Part shown: positions 33,836 to 42,192 of the stretch, in pieces
How positions within the stretch are numbered: the first letter of the stretch is position 1
Layout of the letters: each line of letters opens with the position of its first letter
Origin: JBBQWS01 sp038210415
GTDB taxonomy: Bacteria; Actinomycetota; Actinomycetes; Prado026
Length of the DNA: 64,000 bases
NCBI GenBank assembly: GCA_038210415.1
Contig: JBBQWS010000008.1
Coordinates: 18,536 to 82,535, forward strand
Direction: 5' to 3'
Notes under the pieces: model-generated
The model's database searches: none
The model's input: the letters and a program-made list of their open reading frames with translations, nothing else
Told to the model about the DNA's origin: nothing
Position numbers and translations under genes: made by a program

Positions 33836-34819
33836 GTGACAAAGCCAAGGAACCGTCGGGTCAGGGTCATCGCCCTGCTCGCAGCGTCCGGTCTCGCGGT
33901 CGCCGCGTGCGGCGGAGCCAAGGTCGGCAGCACCGGGGGCAGCGCCGGCCCGACCACCGCGGCGAAAGCCTGCCCCGAGCTTCGGCTCGCGGTGAACCCG
34001 TGGGTCGGCTACACCGCCGACGCGGCCGTCGTCGGCTACGTCGCGGAGACCAAGCTGGGGTGCAAGGTCACCAAGAAGGACCTCAAGGAAGAGGTCTCGT
34101 GGCAGGGTTTCGAGACCAACCAGGTCGACGCCGTGCTCGAGAACTGGGGTCACGAGGACCTGGTGAAGAAATACATCACCGACAAGAAGGTCGCGGTCGA
34201 CTTCGGGCCGAGCGGCAACAAGGGGATCATCGGCTGGTACGTGCCGCAGTGGATGGCCGACCAGTACCCCGACATCACCGACTACAAGAACCTCAACAAG
34301 TACTCGGACCTGTTCAAGACGTCCGAGTCCGGTGGCATCGGCCAGCTGCTCGACGGCGACCCGACCTACGTCACCAACGACGTCGCCCTGGTCAAGAACC
34401 TCAAGCTGAACTACAAGGTCGTCGTCGGTGGTAGCGAGGCCGCCCTGATCAAGTCGCTCGAGACGGCGACGAACCAGAAGAAGCCGCTGCTGTTCTACTT
34501 CTACGAGCCACAGTGGGCACTGGCCAACTTCAAGGTCGCGCGGGTCGCGCTTCCGGCCTACACGACCGGTTGCGACTCCGTCCCGGCGGCTATCGCCTGC
34601 GACTACCCGCCGTACATCCTCAACAAGGTGGTCAGCAAGACGTTCGCCGACTCGGGCAGCCCTGCAGTCACGCTGATCAAGAACTTCACCTGGACGAACG
34701 ACGACCAGAACCTGGTCGCGAAGTACATCTCCGAGGACGGGTTGACTCCGGAGGCGGCCGGCAAGAAGTGGGCCGATGCGAACCCGGACAAGGTCAAGGC
34801 CTGGCTCGCCGGGACCTGA
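33836..34819 (+). CDS. Glycine betaine/choline-type substrate-binding lipoprotein
   Basis: A 327-residue OpuAC-family binding protein. GTG at 33836 has a perfect AAGGAGG ribosome-binding site. The signal peptide ends in the lipobox AVAAC. The mature protein starts LRLAVNPWVGYTADAAVVGYVAE. It has VSWQGFETNQVDAVLENWGHED and FYEPQWALANFKV, aromatic-rich segments of the kind that form the cage for quaternary ammonium groups. The ligand is probably betaine, but choline, carnitine and proline betaine binders look similar. A strong hairpin ends the transporter operon. Confidence 0.88.
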   Translation: MTKPRNRRVRVIALLAASGLAVAACGGAKVGSTGGSAGPTTAAKACPELRLAVNPWVGYTADAAVVGYVAETKLGCKVTKKDLKEEVSWQGFETNQVDAVLENWGHEDLVKKYITDKKVAVDFGPSGNKGIIGWYVPQWMADQYPDITDYKNLNKYSDLFKTSESGGIGQLLDGDPTYVTNDVALVKNLKLNYKVVVGGSEAALIKSLETATNQKKPLLFYFYEPQWALANFKVARVALPAYTTGCDSVPAAIACDYPPYILNKVVSKTFADSGSPAVTLIKNFTWTNDDQNLVAKYISEDGLTPEAAGKKWADANPDKVKAWLAGT

Positions 34820-34830
34820 TCCGCGAAGCC

Positions 34831-34871
34831 CCTTGTTACCCGGTCCGTCCCCGTCGGACCGGGTAACAAGG
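34831..34871 (+). terminator. Perfect 17-bp stem hairpin ending the transporter operon
   Basis: CCTTGTTACCCGGTCCG (34831-34847) pairs without mismatch with its complement at 34855-34871 around a seven-base loop. It begins 11 bases after the binding-protein stop. Confidence 0.85.
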
Positions 34872-34951
34872 TCGTCGTGAGAGGCTCAGATTCTCAACGG
34901 TTCGCGTGAGCACCAGAGTGCAGTCGCCTGCTTGAAGGGACCCCGATCGTC

Positions 34952-35812
34952 ATGACCGCCCAGCTCCTCGACGGGAAGGCCACCGCCGCCGCCATCAGGT
35001 CCGAGCTCGCTGTCCGGGTGGCGGCCCTTGCGGCGCTCGGGGTACGGCCGGGGCTCGGCACCGTGCTGGTCGGCGACGACCCCGGTAGCCACGCGTACGT
35101 CGCCGGCAAGCACCGCGACTGCGCCGAGGTCGGCGTGGCGAGCGTGCGGGTCGACCTACCCGAGACGGCGACCCAGGCCGACGTCGAGAAAGCCGTCGCC
35201 CAGCTGAACGACGACGCCAGCTGCACCGGCTACATCGTGCAGCTGCCGCTGCCCAAGGGGCTCGACTCGGGCCGGGTGCTCGAGCTGATGGACCCCGACA
35301 AGGACGCCGACGGTCTGCACCCCATGAACCTCGGCCGACTGGTGCTCGGCGAGTTCGGTCCGCTGCCGTGCACCCCGCGGGGGATCGTCGAGCTGCTCCG
35401 GCGCCATGGCGTCGCCATCGCCGGCGCCGAGGTCGTCGTCGTCGGCCGCGGTGTCACGGTGGGTCGGCCGCTGGGACTGCTGCTCACCCGCAAGTCCGAG
35501 AACGCGACGGTGACGTTGTGCCACACCGGCACGCGCGACCTCTCCGACCACGTCCGGCGTGCGGACATCGTCGTGGCGGCGGCCGGTGTCGCCGGGCTGA
35601 TCACCGCAGACATGGTGCGCCCCGGCGCGGCAGTGCTCGATGTCGGGATCACCCGGACGGAGGCCGGGCTCGCCGGCGACGTCGACCCCGCTGTGCGCGA
35701 GGTCGCCGGGTTCCTCGCTCCGATGCCGGGCGGGGTAGGGCCGATGACCCGCGCCATGTTGTTGGCCAACGTCGTCGAGGCGGCCGAGCGCGCCGCCGGT
35801 CTGGCCGGCTGA
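34952..35812 (+). CDS. folD: Methylenetetrahydrofolate dehydrogenase / methenyl-THF cyclohydrolase
   Basis: A 286-residue bifunctional folate enzyme. DDPGSHAYVAGKHRDCAEVGV includes the catalytic Lys region, GYIVQLPLPKGLD the substrate strand, and PCTPRGIVELLRRH with VVVGRGVTVGRPLGLLL the NADP fold. It interconverts methylene-, methenyl- and formyl-THF. Being next to the betaine transporter, it may be a pathway-dedicated copy that carries methyl groups towards formyl-THF; a housekeeping role cannot be excluded. GAAGGGA precedes the ATG. Confidence 0.93.
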   Translation: MTAQLLDGKATAAAIRSELAVRVAALAALGVRPGLGTVLVGDDPGSHAYVAGKHRDCAEVGVASVRVDLPETATQADVEKAVAQLNDDASCTGYIVQLPLPKGLDSGRVLELMDPDKDADGLHPMNLGRLVLGEFGPLPCTPRGIVELLRRHGVAIAGAEVVVVGRGVTVGRPLGLLLTRKSENATVTLCHTGTRDLSDHVRRADIVVAAAGVAGLITADMVRPGAAVLDVGITRTEAGLAGDVDPAVREVAGFLAPMPGGVGPMTRAMLLANVVEAAERAAGLAG

Positions 35813-35816
35813 CCCG

Positions 35817-36254
35817 ATGCCCGAGCGAGTGGAGCTCGTCGAGCGGCTCCAGCAGTCCGCCGAGCGGGCCCGGCTGCTGCGAGCCACTACCGGCCCGGTG
35901 GCACCCAAGGGCTGGCCGCCACACATCATCATCGGCCACCTCGTCCACGTGGAGCAGCACGTCTGGCAGCCGCGGCTGCGCGAGATGTCGTCGACCGACC
36001 TGCCCGTGTGGGAGTGGTGGGAACCCTCCGGCGTCGACTGGGTCGGGTTGTACGGCGAGCGCACCTGGGACGAGATGGTCGACGAGCTCGTCGACGTTCG
36101 CAGCGAGACGACTGCCTACCTGCGCGGGCTGGACGACGCGGGCTGGGCGCGCCGCGGGCGGCACGAGGTGTTCGGCGAGATCACCGTCGCCGCGGTATGC
36201 GAGGAGATCCTCACGCACGACCACGAGCACCTGCGGCAGGTCGCGGGCGGCTGA
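35817..36254 (+). CDS. DinB-superfamily protein
   Basis: A 145-residue four-helix protein with His residues at HIIIGHLVHVEQHVW and EILTHDHEHLRQV, the metal-binding pattern of the DinB/YfiT superfamily. Related proteins include thiol-transferases and uncharacterised stress proteins. It starts four bases after folD and is probably co-transcribed, with no evident functional link. Confidence 0.75.
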   Translation: MPERVELVERLQQSAERARLLRATTGPVAPKGWPPHIIIGHLVHVEQHVWQPRLREMSSTDLPVWEWWEPSGVDWVGLYGERTWDEMVDELVDVRSETTAYLRGLDDAGWARRGRHEVFGEITVAAVCEEILTHDHEHLRQVAGG

Positions 36255-36287
36255 CGCCGAGTCGGATCAGGTTCAGCTGGGGTCTTG

Positions 36288-36950
36288 TCAGGTTCGGACG
36301 GGCGCGGGCAGCAGGCTGCCCTCGAGTCCGTCGTGGAGCCACGCCTGGTACTGCTGCGGGGTCCACTGACAGTCCTGGCGGAGCAACCGGTGCACGTCGG
36401 GGCTGGTCAAGGTCCAGATGATGTCGGCGGCCATGTCGATGGAGATGTCGTTCTTGAGCTCGCCGTTGGCGCTGATCCAGGTGGCGATCTGCCTCATGGC
36501 GCGGCGGCGTTGGTCGAGCTGGAGGTCCTCGCGCAGGGCGCGGGCATCGGGGTCCACTGCGGCTGCCGAGCGAAGGATGTCGTCGAGCGGACGGATGCGT
36601 TCGAGCTGCTCGGTCATGCCTGCGGCGAACATGGCGATCTGGAGTCGCTGGTCGGTTTCGCGGCGCATGGCTTGGGGTGCCTCGCGGTCCAGCACGGGGA
36701 TGGGCGCGTCGTCGCCGCCGATCGCCACGTCGAGGACGGCGCTGAGCAGTCCTTTCTTGCTCCCGAAGATGTGCAGGACTGTGTCGGCCGCGACGCCTGC
36801 CTCGTGGCCGACCTGCCCCAGCGTGGTCGCGGGGTAGCCCCGATCGGTGAACAGGGCACGCGCCGCATCGAGGATGCGCAACCGAGTCGAAGCTGCCTGT
36901 TCGGCACGCAGCAGCGAGGTGTACGGCCGTCTCTTGACAGGTTCGGACAT
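36288..36950 (-). CDS. TetR-family repressor
   Basis: A 220-residue regulator. TRLRILDAARALFTDRGYPATTLGQVGHEAGVAADTVLHIFGSKKGLL is spread over residues 22-70 and gives the standard TetR helix-turn-helix. The C-terminal ligand domain is not assignable. It is divergent from the SnoaL-like gene, with a perfect palindrome between them, which suggests that it represses both itself and that gene. Confidence 0.88.
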   Translation of the reverse strand: MSEPVKRRPYTSLLRAEQAASTRLRILDAARALFTDRGYPATTLGQVGHEAGVAADTVLHIFGSKKGLLSAVLDVAIGGDDAPIPVLDREAPQAMRRETDQRLQIAMFAAGMTEQLERIRPLDDILRSAAAVDPDARALREDLQLDQRRRAMRQIATWISANGELKNDISIDMAADIIWTLTSPDVHRLLRQDCQWTPQQYQAWLHDGLEGSLLPAPVRT

Positions 36951-36974
36951 CAGGTCCAGTCTAGCATTATTCGC

Positions 36975-36989
36975 TCCAGTGTCACTGGA
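36975..36989. promoter_or_regulatory. Perfect 15-bp palindrome between TetR and SnoaL-like genes
   Basis: TCCAGTGTCACTGGA, symmetric about its central T, 25 bases before the TetR start and 24 before the SnoaL-like start. Position and symmetry fit a TetR operator covering both promoters. Confidence 0.7.
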
Positions 36990-37012
36990 ACCAAAGTAGG
37001 CGAGGGAGTCCC

Positions 37013-37432
37013 ATGGACCTGCCCGAACGCAACAAGGCCAACGTGCACCGGGTCTTCGACGAAGGCTTCAGCCAGGGCCGGCTCGAGGTCGTCGACGAGG
37101 CTCTCGCGCCCGACGCGGTGGACCGGCACCCTTTCGAGCCCGGCGAGGATGACTTCCGAACCCACCTCAAGGCAGCCATCACCATGTTTCGCGACGCCAT
37201 GCCCGACCTGAACGCTCGCGTGGAGGACATCGTCGCCGAGGGCAACACGGTGGCCGCCCGGGTGCGGATGACCGGAACCCACACCGGGGCCCCGCTGTTC
37301 GGCATCCCCGCCGCCGGCCGACCGGTGGACATCGAGCAGTTCCACTTCATCCGTTCAGACGACCACGGCCAGGGTCGTCAGCACTGGGCCAACGTCGGAG
37401 TGGCCGAGCTCCGCCAGCAGATCAGCACCTAG
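37013..37432 (+). CDS. SnoaL-like ester cyclase-type protein
   Basis: A 139-residue NTF2-fold protein. It has NKANVHRVFDEGFSQGRLEVVDE, FRDAMPDLNARVEDIVAEGNTVAARVRMTGTHTG spread along the middle, and GRPVDIEQFHFIR near the end, the pattern of the SnoaL-like polyketide cyclase/ester cyclase family. Many members have no known substrate. The divergent TetR gene suggests inducible expression by a small molecule. Confidence 0.8.
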   Translation: MDLPERNKANVHRVFDEGFSQGRLEVVDEALAPDAVDRHPFEPGEDDFRTHLKAAITMFRDAMPDLNARVEDIVAEGNTVAARVRMTGTHTGAPLFGIPAAGRPVDIEQFHFIRSDDHGQGRQHWANVGVAELRQQIST

Positions 37433-37650
37433 TCCTGCCCGGCACACGGCACAGCGGCGCGGCGAGGCAGCCGGTCGGTGGCCCGAGGCCGCCCGACAGT
37501 GCGGTTCGCCATGCCAGGACCGCCGGAGACTGGGTCGTAGGAGAGAGAGGTTGGGTGCCCGCATCAGCAGTCAACTCTGAGTCGATGTCCTCGATCATGC
37601 CCTGCGGTCAGTCGTTGCGTCTGCGTGGTTGAGCACGCGAAGCCCGTACC

Positions 37651-37965
37651 TCAGTCGAGCGCGAAGGTGATCCGGAGCGCGGCGTCGATCGCGTCCAGTT
37701 CGGCCCGGCTCACGCGGCCCACTAATGGCCCGAGGCGTTCGGGATCCATCGCCGCAGTCTGCTCGACAAGCACTTGTGTCTTTTCGTCACCGATCCTGAT
37801 GGCCGGCCTGAATACCCGGGGCGCCGCCGAGCAGGACGTGGGTGAAACCAAGAGCGTCGAGAGCGACAAGTCGTCCGACTGGACGATCACGGCATACCTG
37901 GGGCCCGGCTGCTAGCTGCCTCGAGTTCCGCGAGGGGAGCGGAGGCTATGGACGTCACCGCGCAG
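37651..37965 (-). pseudogene. mazF: mazF toxin broken by an in-frame TAG
   Basis: Reading from 37965 gives LRGDVHSLRSPRGTRGS, then a TAG codon (37912-37914), then QPGPRYAVIVQSDDLSLS and the rest of a MazF endoribonuclease to RITFALD. The frame is the same on both sides of the TAG, so a single nonsense change separates the halves. VLVEQTAAMDPERLGPLVG is the conserved C-terminal region. A clear start codon before LRGDV is also missing (CTG is present). It overlaps the antitoxin remnant by 11 bases in normal toxin-antitoxin order. Confidence 0.8.
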
Positions 37966-38184
37966 GAAGCTCGTCCATGTCCTTGAGGATCTGTCGGCTC
38001 TCGGCACGATCCGTGGGGTTGACCGAGAGCTCGGCGGACTCCGTCCGCATCTGCTCGCGCCGACGGAGGCGGAGGCGTCCATCAGCGCCTGGCGAACAGC
38101 TTCTGAGACGGTTGAGCCGTCGGCGGTCAGTTCCGCGAGTGCCCGCTCGGAGCGTTCGTCGGTGCGGAAGTTCACTACAGACAT
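37955..38184 (-). pseudogene. mazE: mazE-type antitoxin with internal frameshift
   Basis: ATG at 38184 starts MSVVNFRTDERSERALAEL and continues to QALMDASAS, a ribbon-helix-helix antitoxin. The expected C-terminal tail, REQMRTESAELSVNPTD through KDMDELPAR and a stop at 37955, is found in another frame. The shift falls in the short GGAGGC repeat near 38061-38079. With the mutated mazF this is a decayed toxin-antitoxin module. Confidence 0.72.
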
Positions 38185-38257
38185 GCGGTGCCGTAGGACA
38201 AACAGCAAGACAGTGCCACTACGGTAATTCGACGGTGGCGCCTCTCGCACGTGGCCG

Positions 38258-39103
38258 CTAGGCCCCGGTGTTGCGGAGGACGTCGACATGGACGTGGTCG
38301 AGGTGCTGCAGGCTCGGGTCGTCGACCTGGCCGTGGGTGACCGTGTACATGCGCCAGGCCTGGGTGCCCGCTGGCTGGGGAGTCCAGATCTTGCGGTCGA
38401 AGATGATCGTTCGGACGAGCAACGTCTCCGCGTGCGCCACCAACCACTGGGCGAGCACCCAGCCGTGCCGGATGCTCTTGGCGGTGACCGGACGGTACAT
38501 GTAGTCGATCGCGCGGCCCTCGTAGTGGGCAGAGCCGGGGATGTGCCCGGTGGTCACGCCGCCTGGCTTGAACCCGCCCGCGGGCAGCGTGCCGAAGACC
38601 CTGGCGACGTTGTTCCAGACCGCCTCGGCGCGCGGGGTGAGCCCGTCCGGGCCCATCGTCTGCACCTCGGCGCTGCCCAGCGTTGCCGAGCAGCCGAGGG
38701 CTGGGCCGTTGAGCCCGCGGAGCGACGCGGCGACGGCGTCCGCGTCGGAGGACTCGCTCGGCCACAGGGTGCGGACCTGGGCCGCGGTCACGCTGAGCGA
38801 GGCGGCGCCGTTCTGGTCCAGAGCGGCCGCGTCGGTGAGCACCCGGGCCTGCGCGAGCGTGAGCCCAACCGTGCCGGTGCCGATCCGCAGGGTGCACTCG
38901 GGCGGGTCGGTGGCGCCCGCACCGCGCTCCGCTGCGCCGGCCTCCTGCAGCCCGGGCAGTGGCAGCTGGCCCCCAGCGAGGAAGTTGCGGACCCCGACCA
39001 CCAGCCCCGTCGCCGCCACGACCAGCACGAGCAGCGACGCAGTGAGGAAGATGGCACGCCGCCGGGCCACCTCGGGGCTGACCTTGGGCAGGCGGAAGCT
39101 CAT
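38258..39103 (-). CDS. Membrane-anchored protein with ARB_07466/M15-like C-terminal domain
   Basis: A 281-residue protein: cytoplasmic start, one transmembrane helix (about residues 16-38), then an extracellular domain ending SAHYEGRAIDYMYRP...AQWLVAHAE...RTIIFDRKIW...HLDHVHVDV. This conserved His/Asp pattern resembles the ARB_07466-like domain found on actinobacterial cell-wall proteins and related to zinc peptidases of the M15 type. Peptidase activity is not demonstrated. ATGA overlap with the preceding hydrolase gene makes it the third gene of a three-gene operon. Confidence 0.7.
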   Translation of the reverse strand: MSFRLPKVSPEVARRRAIFLTASLLVLVVAATGLVVGVRNFLAGGQLPLPGLQEAGAAERGAGATDPPECTLRIGTGTVGLTLAQARVLTDAAALDQNGAASLSVTAAQVRTLWPSESSDADAVAASLRGLNGPALGCSATLGSAEVQTMGPDGLTPRAEAVWNNVARVFGTLPAGGFKPGGVTTGHIPGSAHYEGRAIDYMYRPVTAKSIRHGWVLAQWLVAHAETLLVRTIIFDRKIWTPQPAGTQAWRMYTVTHGQVDDPSLQHLDHVHVDVLRNTGA

Positions 39104-40125
39104 GCGCAGGTCGCAGCCAGCCGGGTCCAAGGCCCCGAACAAGTCAGGTGGCCGCCGCTGTGCACGGCGGCGACCAGCTCGCGGGCGGCCTCGACGACGG
39201 CCGGGGGGTTGTCCTGCTGGAGCACGTGCCCCGAGTGGGCGACGACCTGGATCGCGTCGGTCGACAAGGTCAGGTCGGCCTTCTGCAGGCGTACCCACAA
39301 CGTCGTCATCCACTGGGGCTGGCCGTACGTCGGCCCGGTCAGGTGGTCGGCGTCAGGACGGGATGCGCTCATCACCACCAAGGGGGACGAGCCGAGGAGT
39401 GGGCCGCCGTGGGTGGCGTAGCCGCTGACGAGCAGGTCGACCCGGTGGCCCGCCTCAGTCCAGTACCGGCCCGTGCTCGAGTCGCCCGGCGAGACGCTCT
39501 CGGCGAGGAACACCCCGCGCACGCTGGAGCGGTGCGCCGCGACGAAGGCCCGGCCGACCAGACCGCCGTAGGAGTGCCCGAGCACGACGTACGGTCCCCG
39601 CTCGCCAGCCGCCCGCAACAACGACCAGAGCTCACCGGACTGCAGCCCGGCGTCGAGCACCTGGCTGGTGCTCGCCCGATTCGGGCTTCGGCCCAGGCCA
39701 GGGCGGTCGTAGACGCAGGTGCGGACGAACGTCCGGAAGCCGGGGAGCACCGCTGACCAGGCAGCCGACGACGACCCCAGGCCGGGCACGACCACGAGGG
39801 TCAAGGGCCCGGGACCGGCGCAGGACAGCCACTGCCGGACGCCGCCCGCGCTGACGAGGCCGGCGAACGCACCACGCGAGGCCGGAGCCCCACTCGTCGA
39901 CGGCTCGGCCGAAGCAGCGCTGGCCGAAGGACGGGCCGCTGTCGGGCTGGGGGTAAGAGCCGGGCTGGGGACGGGGGTCGCCGAGACCGGCTCGTCGGAC
40001 ACCGCGACAGACGCCGTGGGCGCCGTCGACGGCCTGACCGCCGAGCAGGCGCTCAGCAGGACCGACCCGGCGATCAACAGGGCGGTCGCCGGGGACGCGA
40101 CGCGTCCCCGGGAGCGGTTCATCAT
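39100..40125 (-). CDS. Alpha/beta-hydrolase lipoprotein
   Basis: A 341-residue exported hydrolase. The signal peptide ends with a lipobox (VLLSAC) followed by a Pro/Ser/Thr-rich linker. The hydrolase core has LVVVPGLGSSSAAW, the nucleophile elbow VLGHSYGGLVGR and a likely catalytic His in VVAHSGHVLQQ. Substrate is unknown. It overlaps the phosphodiester glycosidase gene upstream (ATGA) and the ARB-like gene downstream (ATGA), so the three are probably made together for the cell surface. Confidence 0.82.
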   Translation of the reverse strand: MMNRSRGRVASPATALLIAGSVLLSACSAVRPSTAPTASVAVSDEPVSATPVPSPALTPSPTAARPSASAASAEPSTSGAPASRGAFAGLVSAGGVRQWLSCAGPGPLTLVVVPGLGSSSAAWSAVLPGFRTFVRTCVYDRPGLGRSPNRASTSQVLDAGLQSGELWSLLRAAGERGPYVVLGHSYGGLVGRAFVAAHRSSVRGVFLAESVSPGDSSTGRYWTEAGHRVDLLVSGYATHGGPLLGSSPLVVMSASRPDADHLTGPTYGQPQWMTTLWVRLQKADLTLSTDAIQVVAHSGHVLQQDNPPAVVEAARELVAAVHSGGHLTCSGPWTRLAATCA

Positions 40126-41132
40126 CGGCGAAGCACAGCGACGAAGTCCTTCGTGAAGCGGGCGTAATACATCGAGGCCGAGCGGTACATCAGCGGATGC
40201 ACCTTGAGACCGACGATAGCCCCGGGCGACGACCCGCTGCCGTGCCGGTAGACGAACCCGCTCGGCCAGGACTTGTTCATGTCCAGGGCGATCGCCCGCT
40301 GGACCCCGACCCGTACGAGCGCTGCCGCCATCGCGCTCGGACGCACCTCGTGGCCGTACGCGAACACCAGCGAGCGGTCGGCCCGCTGCCCCAGGGCGGA
40401 CCGGTTGGCAGTCCACAGCCCACCGTTGGCGATGCCCCACGTGCGGGCGGTGTCAGCGGCGGACGTCTGCGCTACGCCCTGGTCGACGAGCAGGCGGAGG
40501 TTCTGCCGGACGGCGACCGTCTGCGGGGTGAGGTGGAAGTCGCGTCCCCATGCCCCGACCGAGAGCTTGCCGTCGGAAGTGATCTGCATCGCGGCCAGCC
40601 GCGGGACGAGCGCTCGGACCATCGTGTGGTCGACGTAGTAGCCGCCGTCGGCGTCCTTGAGCATGAAGCCGCCGTTGAACGCCGCGACCATGCGGGGCAC
40701 CCAGGTGGACGGCTGGTTGTCGGCCTTGGTGGACGGGCTCCCCTCGGGGACCTTGTAGCCCGGGATGAATCGGAACGACACGACCGACGGGTCGATCCAC
40801 ATCAGCCCGACAGAGCCCCCAGCCACGGTGGCCAGATAGGTCGCCGCGACTCCGTTGACGACCGAACCCGCTGCGCGCCAGGTGACGCCGGGCACGTTCG
40901 GAGGTGACAGGTGCGGGACGGGCGAACTGGGGAAGCTCGAGGCTGCGGCCTTCTTGGGGGTGGCGCTGGCGGGGACGGAGGAAGGCGGAGATCCGGATAC
41001 CGCGGCGGGCGCGCCGGCTCCTGACGACCCGGCGGAGCAGCCGGCCAGGACCAGCGCCACGGCGGACAGCGCCACGGCGGACCTTGCGAGGGGTAGGCGG
41101 CCGGAGGCAGCCGTCATCGGCCGAGCAGTCAT
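40122..41132 (-). CDS. Phosphodiester glycosidase (NAGPA-domain) lipoprotein
   Basis: A 336-residue lipoprotein with lipobox LVLAGC. The NAGPA-type domain includes NGVAATYLATVAGG, VAAFNGGFMLKDADGGYYVD, GAWGRDFHLTPQTVAVRQNL and ALDMNKSWPSGFVYRH. The family hydrolyses phosphodiester-linked sugars; members also act on cell-wall polymers. It is first in a three-gene surface operon. A clear paralogue lies on the other side of the arabinose genes at 44287. Confidence 0.8.
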   Translation of the reverse strand: MTARPMTAASGRLPLARSAVALSAVALVLAGCSAGSSGAGAPAAVSGSPPSSVPASATPKKAAASSFPSSPVPHLSPPNVPGVTWRAAGSVVNGVAATYLATVAGGSVGLMWIDPSVVSFRFIPGYKVPEGSPSTKADNQPSTWVPRMVAAFNGGFMLKDADGGYYVDHTMVRALVPRLAAMQITSDGKLSVGAWGRDFHLTPQTVAVRQNLRLLVDQGVAQTSAADTARTWGIANGGLWTANRSALGQRADRSLVFAYGHEVRPSAMAAALVRVGVQRAIALDMNKSWPSGFVYRHGSGSSPGAIVGLKVHPLMYRSASMYYARFTKDFVAVLRR

Positions 41133-41231
41133 GCTTCGAACGTACGTAGCCCGGTTGAGCCCGCTGCGTGAGATTCCTGAGTTTTTGCCGAGAGATGGCT
41201 CACGTCCGCCGGCGTCCGGGTCGGCCGTTAG

Positions 41232-41273
41232 TCTCTGAATGCCGCTCGAGGCTCTCTGAATGCCGCTCGAGGC
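41232..41273 (+). repeat. Perfect 21-bp tandem duplication upstream of the phosphoribosyltransferase gene
   Basis: Bases 41232-41252 and 41253-41273 are identical (TCTCTGAATGCCGCTCGAGG plus C). The duplication lies 40 bases before the start codon, in the probable promoter or leader of the dprE operon. Confidence 0.9.
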
Positions 41274-41313
41274 GGTGACTTGAGATGGCGCTGACCTGGA
41301 AGGCGGTGACGAC

Positions 41314-42192
41314 GTGGCCCGGCGCTCGATGCCGCTCCTGCGCGCCGTGCGCCCCAAACAGTGGATCAAGAACGTGCTGGTCGCCGCGGCCCCGCTCGCC
41401 GCCGGCTCGTTGTTCGACGGCCAGACCCCGCGCAAGGTCCTCGTGGCCTTCGTCGCCTTCTGTCTGGCCTCGGGCGCCGGATACCTCGTCAACGACCTGG
41501 TCGACGTCGAGGCCGATCGGCACCACCCCACGAAGAAGTACCGCCCGATGGCCAGCGGCGAGATCAGCCCGCGTTCGGCAGTCGCTGCCGCGGTGGTGCT
41601 CGCCGCGGCAGCGATGGCGCTGGGCTTGACCCTGGGCGCTCCGCGCCTGGCCCTCGTGCTCGGCGTCTACCTCGCGGTGACGATCTCGTACTCGCTGGGG
41701 ATCAAGACCCAACCGGTGTTCGAGCTGGCCGCGGTCGCGTCCGGGTTCGTCCTGCGCGCCATCGCCGGAGCGGCGGTCACCGGGCTCCCGCTTACCCAGT
41801 GGTTCCTGCTCGTCGCTTCGTTCGGCTCGCTGTTCATGGTGGCCGGCAAGCGGTCCGCCGAGCTGAAGGCCGCGCAGGACGACGGCGCGGAGGCGCGACC
41901 ATCGGTCACCCTCTACTCCGCGAGCTACCTGAACTTCGTCTGGAGCGTCTCGGCGGCCGGTGCGATCTTCGCGTACGCGCTGTGGTCGTTCGAGGTCGGC
42001 GCGACCAGCGGCCAGGTCTCCTGGGCGCAGGTGTCCGTCGCGCCGTTCGTCCTCGCCATCCTGCGCTACGCCGTCGACATCGACCGGGGTCGGGCCAGCT
42101 CGCCCGAGGACGTCGTGCTTCGGGACCGTGGCCTTCAGGTCCTCGGAGTCGTCTGGCTGGCCACCTTCGTCCTGGCGGCCAACGGTGTCTGA
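41314..42192 (+). CDS. ubiA: Decaprenyl-phosphate phosphoribosyltransferase (UbiA-type)
   Basis: A 292-residue membrane prenyl-phosphate transferase with about eight helices. RPKQWIKNVLVAAAPLAAG, NDLVDVEADRHHPTKKYRPMASGEI (Mg/diphosphate site) and YSLGIKTQPVFELAAVASGFVLRAIAG are characteristic of the mycobacterial Rv3806c branch rather than of quinone prenyltransferases. It attaches 5-phosphoribose to decaprenyl phosphate, the first step towards decaprenylphosphoryl-arabinose for cell-wall arabinan. It overlaps dprE1. Confidence 0.92.
   Translation: MARRSMPLLRAVRPKQWIKNVLVAAAPLAAGSLFDGQTPRKVLVAFVAFCLASGAGYLVNDLVDVEADRHHPTKKYRPMASGEISPRSAVAAAVVLAAAAMALGLTLGAPRLALVLGVYLAVTISYSLGIKTQPVFELAAVASGFVLRAIAGAAVTGLPLTQWFLLVASFGSLFMVAGKRSAELKAAQDDGAEARPSVTLYSASYLNFVWSVSAAGAIFAYALWSFEVGATSGQVSWAQVSVAPFVLAILRYAVDIDRGRASSPEDVVLRDRGLQVLGVVWLATFVLAANGV

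Noticed and set aside
34831..34871. Hairpin as a riboswitch or small RNA upstream of folD
   Set aside because: It is a simple perfect stem just after the binding-protein stop, with no further conserved structure, so a terminator is the better call.
37912..37914. TAG in mazF as a recoded amino acid
   Set aside because: The module also has a frameshifted antitoxin and no clear toxin start, so decay is the simpler explanation.
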